This document shows positions 10,668 through 21,959 of a stretch of DNA of 64,000 bases, piece by piece. Position numbers and translations under genes: made by a program. This DNA is from Dendrolimus kikuchii. Its lineage: Eukaryota; Arthropoda; Insecta; Lepidoptera; Lasiocampidae. The notes beneath the pieces are model-generated. The model did not search any database. It saw nothing but the letters and a program-made list of their open reading frames with translations, and was not told where the DNA came from. The stretch is from assembly GCA_019925095.2 (NCBI GenBank), contig CM034411.1, positions 9,260,001 to 9,324,000 of the forward strand. The letters are read 5' to 3'. The first letter of the stretch is position 1. The number at the start of each line of letters is the position of its first letter.

Positions 10668-12797
10668 AGTAATTTAAAAGAATATTTGTTACCGGTAAAC
10701 AAGTATATGTAATATTCTGATAAGAGTATCAACTCCTATATGTTAATGGTACAAAGTTTATAAATTCTGTATTATTTTCTATATTTTTCCTTTTTAAATT
10801 TCAATAATGTTTTAGTTTTACTGCATAGAGTAAACAAACAGGTAAATGGCATATTTTTAATTTATTTTATTCAGAAATATTTTTATATTTATACATATAT
10901 ATATATATATTTCCTTATTGTCATACACCCCCTGTGCCTGTTATCAAAGGCTCTGGAAACACATGCCATTCTCCTTTACCAGCTGTTTTTTTTCTGTCTA
11001 TTCTAATATTAAAGCCATGCATTGACAAAATAACATTTATTTATAAACAATATTTCCGAAGACAAAATCTATGATTTCCACAGTGGACTCCAAAATATTT
11101 GAAACATTATTTACGTAAACATATAAATAGTGTTTCAGAAACATTGTTTCTTGATCAATATCCATATGACTGAAGTTATCACAATTTAGTAGTTTTAGCA
11201 CCCAAATCTTATTCCAATAAGTTTAGTTCCCTATGGGCCTGCATACACGACTTAGGCTTTCCCAGTATTCAAACCCAGGACCTCCTATTAATTGGACAGG
11301 TCAATGTTTATACATTGTTCACTTTTTTTCAATTTCGCTTTTTGAAAAACCATTTCGAGGAATAGTATCTATTGAGATTCCTAATCATTTCTGTCTAGTT
11401 AAAATTAAAAAAAACGTACAATCCCCTTGTATTTTGAAAGAAATGTGTTTGACCTTTGTTTGACCTTACTAAATCCTATGACGTCATTAGCATCTGGTTA
11501 AATGCATATGAATACCGTAGCCATTCAGTTTTAAAACACAAAACGACCGACATTTTCCTTTTTATGTCATTGTTATGTCATACAACATAACATAAACAAA
11601 CATTTCATTCGACGTATTCCAGAATAAAATTATGTAAATTAGCTCTTCAAACCAGTATTTAGCAAATATCTGTATAAATACTTAAATATGATCTTAAACT
11701 AAAAGTCAAAGAAAAGTGCATTATGTAAACGAGCGTTTTCGTAAACTGCGGTTGGAACGATGTCGAAACCTTTTAAAGAGATACGAACCAAAAGTAACCT
11801 GTTTACCAATAAGAAGATCATCATAGTGGAAGAAAAGTTTAATACGGTAATACGCCTTACGCCAGAAGTTAATGCGTTCAGCCTTCTGTACACAATGTCC
11901 ACCACATTCATCATCAGGAAGTGTAATGGTTTGATGAGGTGTTTCCTACGAGGAGGTCACTTCAAGGCGCAACATTTCCAAAATCACATATAGGAAACAA
12001 CGATTTAACCATTAAGTGATAATCTATTCCCTGGATAGCAGAGGATTTTCCAACAGGACTCTGCACCCTCCCATAAAGCTAAGTCTATCTAAAATTGGTT
12101 GCAAACCAATTTGCCGGGCTTTGTTCGGAGCGAAGATTGGCCATTGTTGAACTCTGACTTGAATTCTTTGGATTATTCTTTATAAACTGTATTAGAGCTA
12201 ATGGCATACAGAAAATTTACTAGAACCTGAATTTATCTCAAGCGAGCCCATACCAATAAATCAAAAATTATTCCTATTGAAATGATTTGAACCACCACAG
12301 AAGAATGGCCCACACCTTTAAAGCTTATTAAATAATTAATTGAAAACAAGGATGGCTATTTTGAATAATTTAATTTTATATATACATAAATCTAGATGTT
12401 AGTAGTTATAATTCATGTAAACAATTATGAATATTTAACATTCCTCCATAAAATATTTCAGTTTTATTTTGTCTGAAGACTTATGAACATACATAGAAGG
12501 TAATGACTATATAGCTTAAGAGTTCACATTAAGAGTTATAAGAATTCGATGATTTTCTATACTGAATACAAACGGTTGTGAGTTATAAATATGTGAGTGC
12601 CATATATTTATATATGAATTGATTGATATATCTTTTGCCTTGTTATTTTGTAAGATGAAATATTAAATAACCTTTAGCAGTTAAACTTGTTTATTTACTT
12701 AAAACAATTATTAATAATAATTTAGGACATATAATCTTTTCAGAAATGTTCGGTTTTATCCATTTCTTTTTCTGCAGGCTAATATTTGGTATTTTCT
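10668..12797. other. AT-rich DNA without recognisable genes
   Basis: Nothing supported was found. A 77-codon frame at 11760-11993 (MSKPFKEIRTKSNLF start) has an ATG but no recognisable family, no neighbours and an equally long antisense frame, so it is not called as a gene. Confidence 0.4.
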
Positions 12798-12913
12798 CTA
12801 TGTTTTTAAAATTTTCATGTAAATTGCAGCGCATAACTCATATAAAGTTCTATGTTCAAGCATAACCCTTGCTTGTACAGAAAAGTCGTTGTTGCTAGTT
12901 CTTTCCGGATGAC
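12798..12913 (-). CDS. Possible terminal exon, unknown protein
   Basis: On the minus strand a pyrimidine-rich tract ending TTTTTTCAG (acceptor just above 12913) is followed by a frame of 37 residues ending in TAG at 12800-12798, beginning HPERTSNNDFSVQARVMLEH and continuing with an amphipathic RTLYELCAAIYMKILKT. The composition is protein-like but I do not recognise the family. It lies in the same orientation as, and 2.9 kb downstream of, the candidate first exon at 15747-15809; linkage of the two is a guess, and the phases do not meet directly, so at least one exon would lie between. Confidence 0.25.
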
Positions 12914-14223
12914 CTGAAAAAACAATTGATATAAATTGTCTGTTTAATGATTTGCATAGTCATTATTTCACTCATAAATCTACATATTAGTAACTATGTT
13001 ACACATCAAGATTATTAAGATAGATAAGATATTATTAACAGATTTACAATGAATAAGGTGTTTGTCACAAATCTTCATATTCCATGAAATCCTTCAAGCT
13101 TTAGAAGATGTGCTTGATTAGCCACTTTTTAAGCTGTATGTGTAAGTGAATATATTTAAAACTACTAGAGAGTTTAATATTTTCCGGTAAGTTGTTGTAT
13201 ATGGTCAGACCTATAAGATACCTTAGAAATCAAACACACTATACAATGGTCAGGACAGTGGTGCAATCCTATGTCTGTTCCTTTATTTGTATATATTTAT
13301 ATGAGATACTTTACTTGTATTATAAATTAATAAGAAAGTAATATAGATTGTTAGTTATGGGATTGTACCATATTATCAAATAAGTAATTAATATTATATT
13401 AATCATTTTCTAATAATCGGTCAGTTTTTAATTAATTAGTGACATTTTTGAATAAAACAGGTGCACATTTTAGACGAATTTCGACTCCAACACAAAATAT
13501 ACATCTATCAGTTAAATAAGTAATTAATATTACTGGTTTTATTACATGGATGAAATTTAAAGACAGTAATAGTAATAAAATACACAAGTTCTAAAAGGAA
13601 GTAGCGGCGTCTGATGAAATCTTGATATGGACGAACAGGATGAATTTAGACACGTTCGCAAAACTACTTACATCAGGATTTTAACTCTTATTTCTCCAAT
13701 ATTATGTACTCTAATAACATTACATTGTCAACTTTAGGTAGGTTTTGCGAATCAGCTTTTACAAAGTTGACACTCGTATGCGAAGATCCGGCCATGTTGA
13801 CAACGAAAATATTTCATATATTTTCAATAATAAAACACTTCACTTTTTTGTCGCATGATTCCAAAATTATTTTCTAAGGACGAAATGAATTGTAATTAAT
13901 AATATTAGCATTCAGAAATGTCGCATTAACCGCTGATCTGAATCCGATATACCCAATGTTGCCAGGTTGCTAATAGTGAAATTACTAAAATTTTGAATTT
14001 TTGTAGATAGACACACGTGTATATATGAAACTAACTCCCAACGCATTGACTGAAAAAAGGCTTTATCGAACGTCGCAATGATTTTTGAAGTTAAAAACTT
14101 CTGTGGGCACTTTTGGGGTGTGTAAAATGCACTGAATTCCCGTGACCGTCACTCTGAGATACTAAGTTTTTACCTCTGAAGTGCCGTCCCAACATCTGAG
14201 AGATTTTCAAGTCTTACTAACGA

Positions 14224-14238
14224 CACCCCCCCCCCCCT
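14224..14238. repeat. Poly-C tract
   Basis: A run of about 13 C residues within ACACCCCC...CTCCACCCC. It is a likely length-polymorphic site. Confidence 0.8.
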
Positions 14239-14482
14239 CCACCCCTCAATTGAAACTGATAATACAACCTTTTTATTCTAACTTTATTGACAACATCATT
14301 GGATAATGAATCATGTATAGGCCAGAGATTAAAAATGATAACCTAAATGTGATACCAAATCAAAGTATTTTAATGGTCGAATGTTTTAATTGCGAAAAGA
14401 ATACTTTATTTCAAATAAAGAAAGTAATGTCATTGCGATGTCTAATAGAATAACTGGAATTTTTGCCTGGTAATCAATGAAT

Positions 14483-14862
14483 TACAATATTACTTCGTAA
14501 TACCGAAGTAAAAAAGAGAGTTGGTCTGAATGAGAGTGTCGGGGTGAAGGTAAGGAAAGGAATATTCCGGTGTTTCGGCCATGTAGCAAGAATGCATGAT
14601 GAAAGAATGACTAAACAGATATACAATGGAAAAGTGGATGGATGCAGAAGTCGTGGAAGGCCACGACACACCTTCCATGACCAAATTGATCGTACACTAG
14701 CAGAAGGTGATGTCAGGAGCCTTAAGAACAGACGAGCGTGCATGACAAGAGCTATGAATGTCAAAGAAGCGAGTGAGGTGTGCAAGAATAAGCCTGAATT
14801 GCGCTCTGTTGTTCGTGCCTACCTCGCAAGGGAACTGGCGTGAAGCTTTGTATGTATATATG
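14483..14862 (+). mobile_element. 5'-truncated LINE (endonuclease-RT family 1), 3' end with (TATG)n tail
   Basis: The frame at 14544-14843 encodes the RT C-terminus (RWFGHVARMHDERMTKQ-like, RSRGRPRHTFHDQIDR, KNRRACMTRAMNVKEASEVC, ending ARELA), nearly identical to 24269-25026. Target-site duplications TAATCAATGAAT are exact at 14471-14482 and 14863-14874. The insertion is only 380 bp, a typical 5' truncation by target-primed reverse transcription. Confidence 0.85.
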
Positions 14863-14874
14863 TAATCAATGAAT

Positions 14875-15744
14875 GGTATCAAATTATAGCTGTATATTTT
14901 TCAATATAAGCTCTGTAAGATTGATTTTTCACTAAAGGTCACTTTAAATAATTTACCGATAACTTTAGAAAATAATAATAGTTGAACACGAAAAATTATA
15001 AAAAAAACTAACTCTTAAAACACAAAAATATTCAAATTAGTATCTTAAAATACCCTATTTTACATAATAAAAATATAAAATCAGAGGGTAATTTTTTTTG
15101 AACCTAATTAGAGATTAAATATTTTTCATATCAAGTAGGTACCATATTTTGTTGTGATAATGTGATGAATAAATTGAAAGATTACAGTTTTGACAATGAG
15201 AATTTAGGATGAGAACAAATAAAAGCAAATTAAAGATTAAGTTAAGTAAATTTATAGTGGTTTAACTATATAACTAGCTTTTAGCCATTCAGTTTTTATC
15301 TATCATTAAAAAGAATTTCAATAAAGTCTACTGAAGGGCATATGCATAGAAGAACTTATATCCATTTACAGTATTTGTAAAAAATACTAATATTATCAAG
15401 TTAAACTACTCTTAAATATTACGGAAAAATATATAGATAAAGATTAAATAAATCATTAGGTGCTTTGGTGATACAATAATACAAAATCGTGATCAGACTT
15501 TAGGTATCTATAAAATAGCTATTTTGCATCAAGTCATGAATATTAATTAATTCGTAAAAGCCTCGTAAGGTCCAAGGTGGACTACAAAAAATATCGCGGA
15601 TAGCAACCAAACATATACCCACATAACATTCCTTACATGGCAAACACTAGAAAAATTGCAAAACATGCGATGTCCCAAATAGCGTACTCCTCAACAAATC
15701 AATGATGCCGGATGACGTAAGAATTATAGATTTATAGCACAAAT
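14875..15744. other. AT-rich DNA, possible intron of the minus-strand candidate gene
   Basis: No exon with convincing splice sites was found here on either strand. If the exon at 15747-15809 is real, this is its first intron. Confidence 0.4.
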
Positions 15745-15746
15745 AC

Positions 15747-15809
15747 CTGTGTAAACTGCTCCTTGATCTCTAATAGCTCCTCCTCAGTTAGTTTTGAGTT
15801 ATCAGCCAT
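15747..15809 (-). CDS. Candidate first coding exon of an unidentified gene
   Basis: ATG at 15809-15807 opens a 21-codon frame, MADNSKLTEEELLEIKEQF plus TQ, ending exactly at CAG followed by GTATTTG, an acceptable donor, in phase 0. The acidic helix resembles the LTEEQIxEFKEAF start of calmodulin-like EF-hand proteins, but no calcium loop is visible because the next exon was not found. Two perfect TATCGATA boxes lie about 310-330 bp upstream on the same transcription side, which fits an insect housekeeping promoter. Identity is unknown. Confidence 0.45.
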
Positions 15810-16118
15810 AGTCACTTTCGTATATTCACAAAAAACAATGATCACATTAAGTGCTACAGCGGGCAAGCTTCGTCTTTCACTTCACTTACACTTATTTACG
15901 TATAAAAATGTTTAAAAATTACTTGAGGATATTATTACAGGCGACGCACTACACTTGTGGCTGTTTTGCTAGAATAAAAACGCCAGCTAAACCTCACTTT
16001 GTCACTTTAGTTCGGCGAACGAATTGCCCTCACGCTACGCTACGCTACTATAAATGAATGAAACTTTATCAAATATGAAACAAGGAATTTGAAGGAATAC
16101 TTACTAGGGTTATGGTTG

Positions 16119-16142
16119 TATCGATAACTCGGAATATCGATA
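16119..16142 (-). promoter_or_regulatory. Two perfect DRE (TATCGATA) motifs
   Basis: TATCGATA occurs at 16119-16126 and again at 16135-16142. This is the DREF-binding core-promoter element of insect housekeeping genes. Placement upstream of the minus-strand ATG at 15809 suggests they serve that gene; the surrounding DNA also has looser TATCGAT-like motifs (16920-16945), so chance or repeat origin cannot be excluded. Confidence 0.45.
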
Positions 16143-17823
16143 AAATCTATTTTAAAATACCGATTTTAATATCAATTTTATGATATAGTAGTATGGTAAT
16201 ACCGATATTAAAGATAAAATTGTCAAACATGATAGCATTTTACCGATTTTATTAATTTGTGGTTATGCCTCTGCTATAACTGCTTCGTAATACTTTTAAA
16301 TAATACATACATTAAGTAGATGTAACTAAACTTTTAATGTGTTATTTGAGAAGCAACATTGTTACTGACGTTAAACATGAACCAATAATAATTCATGTAT
16401 TAGTAATGTAGTTAATCGTTAACGCGTCTTTTTTAACGCTAAAAGTAAGACATTCCGACAGAGTCACTAACACCAGTATTAACACAGGTGTAGCGGGAGC
16501 ATTACAGTCTGTGCCGAATACTTGTTCTTTGCTTTATAAAGACTTGTGTCACTACTTATTTAAGCCTTTGTTTTGTATAGAAGTTCATTTGTGCCTTGTG
16601 ATTTACTTATTTTATAATAAAAGTTTACCTTTGTTCAATAAAATGAAAAGAAGGAATTGTGTAATTATTTTAAAATAACTAATTAGTGCCGTTTGTTTTA
16701 TTGGCAATAAGTTTGTAACAGCTTCGAATAATAAATACTAGCAACGTTACTAGAAAAAGATTCATAAAATTAGTGTTACATCATAAACTGAAAAAATAGA
16801 TTTTTTTTAATATCTATTTTCTGAGATTTATACTATCAGCGTGTTATCTAGGTAACGTAATTAAGAAATCATCAAATGTCGTAATGAAAATATTCGATGA
16901 TATAAATACAATATGATGAATTTATCGATATTTAAATCGATATCTAAACACATCTCTGGAAATAGGAATACAAATAAAAACGTCAAAAAATGATGACAGT
17001 GGGATGACGACGTTTATGACATAAGTGTATTCGATATAACTTTTTTATTTTATGGCTTGGTAAGCCTAGAAACTATATATTATTGGCCAATTCCAATATC
17101 TTACAAACTGTTCATTTGAATTACTATCGGTTAAAATTTTACATAGGCTCCATACAAGTAATGTTAAAATTGAACTGATGGCAAAGAAAGCAAGCAAGCA
17201 ATGGAACCGGCTATCAATCGCGGGCACATTGAGCCAACCAAGGCCATTAGACCCTATTCGTTGGTATATAATGGCACAATACGTAACTGGAAATATTAGA
17301 TTTATTAGTTTATAGCACCGGCCTCAGTCAGTATTTGAAAATAACTCTGAAACTTAAACATTCTTAACCTTCTGACGCCCAGGTTATGTAACGGTTTCAT
17401 AACGTAAACGCCCAAAGTCCTTAAAAAAGGTTTAAACGGCGAAAACCCAAGACTGAACTTTAAAAATTTTACTTTACAGTAATTGCATAAGTATGATATT
17501 TTTGTTCTTGTATCAAGTGAACGAGGAGAAGCAAAAAAAGGACAAAAATAGATTACCTTTTGCTAAGCTTTTGGGTCAAAAGCACTAGACTTGAAACAAG
17601 AAACTTTTACAACATCAATTTTTTTTCAACTACCTTCAATAATATTAAAAATGAAATTAAACTTAAAAACCAATTTTATAACAAGAAATCCTTTAAAATT
17701 AAGAGAAGCATTTATTTTAATATTATTTATTTAAAACATTCGAAACAATCATGATAGCCTTTATTAAACCAAAACTCTATTAAAAGGTCTTAAATTTTGA
17801 ATTAAGATAATTTTCACTATATC

Positions 17824-18040
17824 TCAGATCTCTGACGAGGCAAATACAGCCGACGTGCGCTCGGGAATGTTCGTTCGTTTCCGCGATATCGAACTCCGAC
17901 GCACCGCAGAACGCCGCCCGTAGCCGAGTACTGGAGGACAGGCAGTCTTAGGTATACCATTACGCCGTAAGTCCGCGGGCAATCGTTCCCACGGCACGCG
18001 CCAGGGAAGCCTATTATTCGCGAGATAAAACAACGTGACG
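17824..18040. other. GC- and CpG-rich island in AT-rich DNA
   Basis: About 215 bp are dense in CG dinucleotides (for example CGTAGCCGAGTACTGG and GGCACGCGCCAGGG) while both sides are strongly AT-rich. The minus strand has a 69-codon open frame without recognisable similarity. It could be a conserved exon, a promoter-proximal transcript or an old GC-rich mobile fragment. Confidence 0.4.
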
Positions 18041-18389
18041 TTGTCGTCCAGATTATTAGTTTAAGTAATTAAGTATTAAGGCTCATGTAAATAGTTACTT
18101 CTAATATACACAATACAGTTTATAATATATGATTTGTTTAATTTTACCGACACCCATAGATTCATATAAAGTTTTGATGTAAACAGCAAATATAGTATAT
18201 AAGCATCTATAAGCATATGAACACAAATCGTAAAGATTTCATTAATAAATTAAGACTAATTTTCACACTTAATGATCTTGTTCCACATTAAGTCAAGAAA
18301 GACGAATTTCTTTTGTTTTTGTTGGTATTATTGCTTGGTCACACATAAATAAAAACTTCGAACATCTGTTTGGATACACTACTTTAATA

Positions 18390-18461
18390 CATACATACAT
18401 AACTTCACGCCAGTTCCCTTGCGGGGTAGGCACGAACAACAGAGCGCCATTCGGGCTACTT
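18390..18461 (-). mobile_element. 72-bp LINE family-1 3' end, minus orientation
   Basis: Only the (CATA)n tail and the complement of the final ARELA codons region are present. Exact 12-bp duplications ACTACTTTAATA flank it (18378-18389 and 18462-18473), so it is an independent extreme 5' truncation. Confidence 0.8.
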
Positions 18462-18497
18462 ACTACTTTAATAAAAGCTATAAATTGAAGCTATAAT

Positions 18498-18564
18498 ATA
18501 AGCCTAAATGGCACTCTGTTGTTCGTGCCTACCCCGCAAGGGAACTGGCGTGAAGTTATGTATG
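18498..18564 (+). mobile_element. ~67-bp LINE family-1 3' end, plus orientation
   Basis: TAAGCCTAAATGGCACTCTG through to AAGTTATGTATG is the last part of the same LINE family. TATAAATTGAA occurs at 18479-18489 and 18565-18575, with partial similarity continuing a few bases, as expected for a target-site duplication. Together with the minus copy 40 bp away it makes a 60-bp inverted repeat by two separate insertions. Confidence 0.7.
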
Positions 18565-18599
18565 TATAAATTGAAACTAGTAGCAATGCCTGAAGTTTG

Positions 18600-21120
18600 G
18601 ATACTTAATATAGTACCTTTGGCGTTTATTTTATGAAATTGGATATGGTACGGCGCTGTAATCACTTTTTCATTGAAGTACTTTTTTAAGGCACGCGGGC
18701 GCTTAGAGGTTAAATCCAATATTACACTTGACTCTGACTAGATTATTATTATACACTGTGCGAAGTCATGTTTAAAAGTACATTATGTTTTGAGAATGTT
18801 TTACACTTTCCGCACTAGGTGTCATGAGTTAGAAGACGATACTCTCACATTTATTCTAGACCATATGAAAATCGCTTTTCAGGATATAATTATCTAAAAA
18901 TTTTTTTAAAACAACCACACCTAAATGAAGTTGAGTACTTTAAAGGTTTTCTGCCAATCTTCAATTTATCTTCAGGCATTTGGTACTGCTATTCAACGCT
19001 AGATGTCATTGTAAGTATAAAATTTCAAAAAGTACAATATACCATTCAATTTGTGAATGAACATTCTAGAGTTCTAGAACATTCTGGATGTGTGTGTGTG
19101 GCTTCGCTATCGTATGTCAGAGTTAACAAATTCGGGTCGTTCACGCTCATTTTAAATAAGGTTCAAATAAAAAATATAATACCTAATGATTTTAATTTTC
19201 AAGTTAGCTTAATTTATTACTTCATGGAATTTATGAAATTAAAAAGCTGTGAATTTGGACTTACAAGTTATGACTGATTTAAGTTAAAAAACTGTTTCAA
19301 ATTATAAGTTGTCGATTAAATGCTTTAAATAATATTTTTGTCAGCTAAGTGCGAGTCAGTCCAGTCACGACGAATGAAAAGTTCCATAATGGCAAAGAAC
19401 TTTAACTGTAGTTTTTTGCATTTGAGGACAGAAACTTAAAAAAGCATACATTAAAAATATCTCATCTTTAACAGAATAACGTTTTCTAAACGCAAATATT
19501 ATGTTGCAATCAGCGGTTTTATCATTGATGGTGATTTCTTCAAGGACACCTAATGGACGATAATTTTACATTTTGTGTTGAAAGTGCTTAGGGAGAATAT
19601 ATTGGAAAGAAAAGAAGATTAATAACACTTAATACTTGACGAAAGAAACGAAAAGATGTTTATTTGTTGTGAGTCGTGTCACCTTATGCACATTAATCGA
19701 AGGCAAACTGAAAGTACGGAGAGGGAAGGGAAGGCCAAGGCTAGCAGAGGTAGGTATAAGGATCAAAGCAAGGAAACAGTACGTGTCGTCTTATATAAAT
19801 AAGTAAAACACTTGACCCATAATAGAGAACATTGGAGGAAGCTCCACTGAGAAGTGCATATGCTTTGATTATAGTTCGCTAAAATACTTATAAATAAATA
19901 CATAACGCTGAAGTGTGTTTGCCATTAAATATTATTGTAGAAACTAAATCTACATACGTTGACATATTTCCAAGAACTTAGTTTACGCTTCGTTTAGTAG
20001 ATACTGCATATCTAAAAACTAAAGGATTTGTATGTTGCAATCGAAAAACAAACTATGTATTGACAAATAAAATAAAATAATATTTTTCGGATAAAATTAG
20101 TTACTATCCATAACGGTATAATATGTCCAGAGAGAGCATTGCTACCAAACAACACCGCGAAAAACGACATCTAAAACGCAAAGCGTTGCTATATTTACTC
20201 TCCAAAAACTATCAACGTGTGCGTGTTTTGGAGATGTCAGCGAAAAAATAGTACCCTAATTTTTTATAATTAAATGTTTTTTGTGTAAGTGAGAAGTTTA
20301 AATCATCATTATGATTTAATCGCTATAAATGTTATGATTTTAATATAACTCGAGTGATTTAAGATTGTTTTGTAATAATTTAAAGTATTACCAACAAAAG
20401 TTTTGTGTCTTGGAACAAACCATAGGAAATTAACTACATGCACAAATGAGTTAACAACATAGTTTAGTATATGTATATATTAGTCATTTTAATTCACAAT
20501 AAAATATCTGTGCTGTAATGTAATATGTAATTCTAAAAAAACTATTCGTAATGGAAAATTGTTTTTATATTACACAACATGTTGATGAAGGTTATTAGAC
20601 GACTAGTTATGCCCCAAAGATTATCCCGCGCTAAAAGTCAGTGAAATCAATTGTAGTCATGGACTTGGAACGATTCGATGGGCTTATACTGGGTAAAGGC
20701 CGTTATGTGTAATCCAAATTAATTAAAAAAAACAAATTTTGGAAAATAACTCTCACTTGTCACCTGACAACATCAATCAATACGATAACCTTTGATTTAT
20801 CGAAATTAAATTTTATGCTTTCATAAAGAAATTATGAGAAAAGTGTTAAAGTTACGGATGAAATGAGATCTTATCCTTTCTTGGCGGCATAATGATTTTT
20901 TTTGCGAGAACTCTAACCAGTAAAGTAGTCGAAACGACAGTAACATGCGTGGGGAGCAAGTGCACTAATTGTAGTGCACTTTTATTGGGGCCGTTTTTGT
21001 GCAATTCATGCGTTATCTAGACGTTTACGGGATCTAAGTTACTAACAATTTAAAATACGTGATCTAACTTAAAAGTTATTGATTCATACTTTATGTTAAA
21101 GCGACCCTCAGTTTGAAAAG
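18600..21120. other. AT-rich DNA upstream of the sHSP gene
   Basis: No gene is supported. A stretch near 19700-19860 on the plus strand (GGGAAGGGAAGGCCAAGGCT, with an interrupted RGRP-like frame) may be an old LINE tail. A 9-bp hairpin AAGTGCACT/AGTGCACTT lies at 20958-20981. The rest shows nothing recognisable. Confidence 0.4.
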
Positions 21121-21127
21121 CCCTGAA

Positions 21128-21140
21128 TTCGCGAAAGTTC
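21128..21140 (+). promoter_or_regulatory. Three-unit heat-shock element
   Basis: TTCGCGAAAGTTC contains TTC, GAA and TTC in strict 5-bp register (nTTCnnGAAnnTTCn), the consensus for HSF trimer binding. It sits 27 bp before the TATA box and about 170 bp before the sHSP start codon. Confidence 0.85.
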
Positions 21141-21166
21141 TACTGTTCTCTGGCAAACAGCGCTAG

Positions 21167-21174
21167 TTTATATA
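21167..21174 (+). promoter_or_regulatory. TATA box of the sHSP gene
   Basis: TTTATATA followed by CGCG, correctly placed between the heat-shock element and the start codon at 21309. Transcription would start near 21200, giving a leader of about 110 nt. Confidence 0.7.
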
Positions 21175-21308
21175 CGCGAGCGAGGTTTGAGTTCGCCATT
21201 AGTTTGAGTCGACTGCTTGATAGAGCGATATTATTACGAACTGTAGTAGATTTTTCGCTACTGTTTCTTACTCGGTGAAGGTTATTAGCTATCTCTATAT
21301 CAGGAAAA

Positions 21309-21848
21309 ATGTCTTTGCTACCGTTCTTGTTTGATTACGAGTATGATCATCCTCGCCGTTTGATAGACCAGCATTTTGGCTTGGGTTTGACACCAGATGA
21401 TCTCTTGTCGATTGCGGCCGGTCCGTTGGCTACCAGGGAGTACTACCGACCTTGGCGTCACCTTGCTGCTGCTACCAGAGACGTCGGTTCCAGCATCAAG
21501 TCTGACAAAGACAAGTTTCAAGTGAACTTAGACGTGCAACATTTCTCCCCGGAGGAGATCAGTGTGAAGACTGCAGATGGATACATAGTGGTTGAAGGAA
21601 AACACGAGGAAAAGAAGGATCAGCATGGGTATATTTCTCGTCAATTTACCAGGCGATACGCGTTGCCAGAGGGCTGTACACCTGAAACGGTCGAGTCGAA
21701 GCTTTCTTCAGACGGCGTGCTGACTGTGGTTGCTCCTAAAAAAGTGCCTCCAGCAGTTGAAGGGGAGCGTAAAGTGCCTATTACCCAAACCGGGCCAGTG
21801 CGCAAGGAAGTCAAGGAACAGTCCAACGGCGACAAGGCCGAAAAGTAA
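21309..21848 (+). CDS. Small heat shock protein (alpha-crystallin/Hsp20 family)
   Basis: An intronless gene of 179 residues from ATG 21309. The N-terminus (MSLLPFLFDY, then DHPRRLIDQHFG) is that of lepidopteran Hsp20-type proteins. Residues about 67-146 form the alpha-crystallin domain, with FSPEEISVKTADGYIVVEGK, the HEEKKDQHG loop and the LSSDGVLTVVAPKK end. A C-terminal V-P-I triplet (156-158) matches the IxI/V motif that docks into a neighbouring dimer, followed by a short charged tail. Such proteins hold unfolding clients in a refoldable state in the cytosol. A heat-shock element and TATA box stand upstream and AATAAA at 21936 downstream, so heat induction is likely. It is paralogous to the gene at 58323-59021. 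Confidence 0.95.
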   Translation: MSLLPFLFDYEYDHPRRLIDQHFGLGLTPDDLLSIAAGPLATREYYRPWRHLAAATRDVGSSIKSDKDKFQVNLDVQHFSPEEISVKTADGYIVVEGKHEEKKDQHGYISRQFTRRYALPEGCTPETVESKLSSDGVLTVVAPKKVPPAVEGERKVPITQTGPVRKEVKEQSNGDKAEK

Positions 21849-21935
21849 ATTACCAATTTATCTCGTGTACCCACCGACTTTGAATTTTAACATCATTCCT
21901 TTCTTTGTAAAAAAAAAGACTGATTTGTTTAGGTA

Positions 21936-21941
21936 AATAAA
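21936..21941 (+). terminator. Polyadenylation signal of the sHSP gene
   Basis: AATAAA 88 nt after the stop codon, in GTAAATAAATAAG. Confidence 0.65.
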
Positions 21942-21959
21942 TAAGTTTCTTCTGTATTA

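Noticed and set aside
11760..11993. 77-codon frame with ATG
   Set aside because: No family, no splice or promoter context, and an antisense frame of similar length; not enough support for a gene.
16100..16960. TATCGAT-rich region as a single MITE
   Set aside because: The motifs at each end are not arranged as clear inverted termini; the perfect TATCGATA pair is better read as DRE sites.
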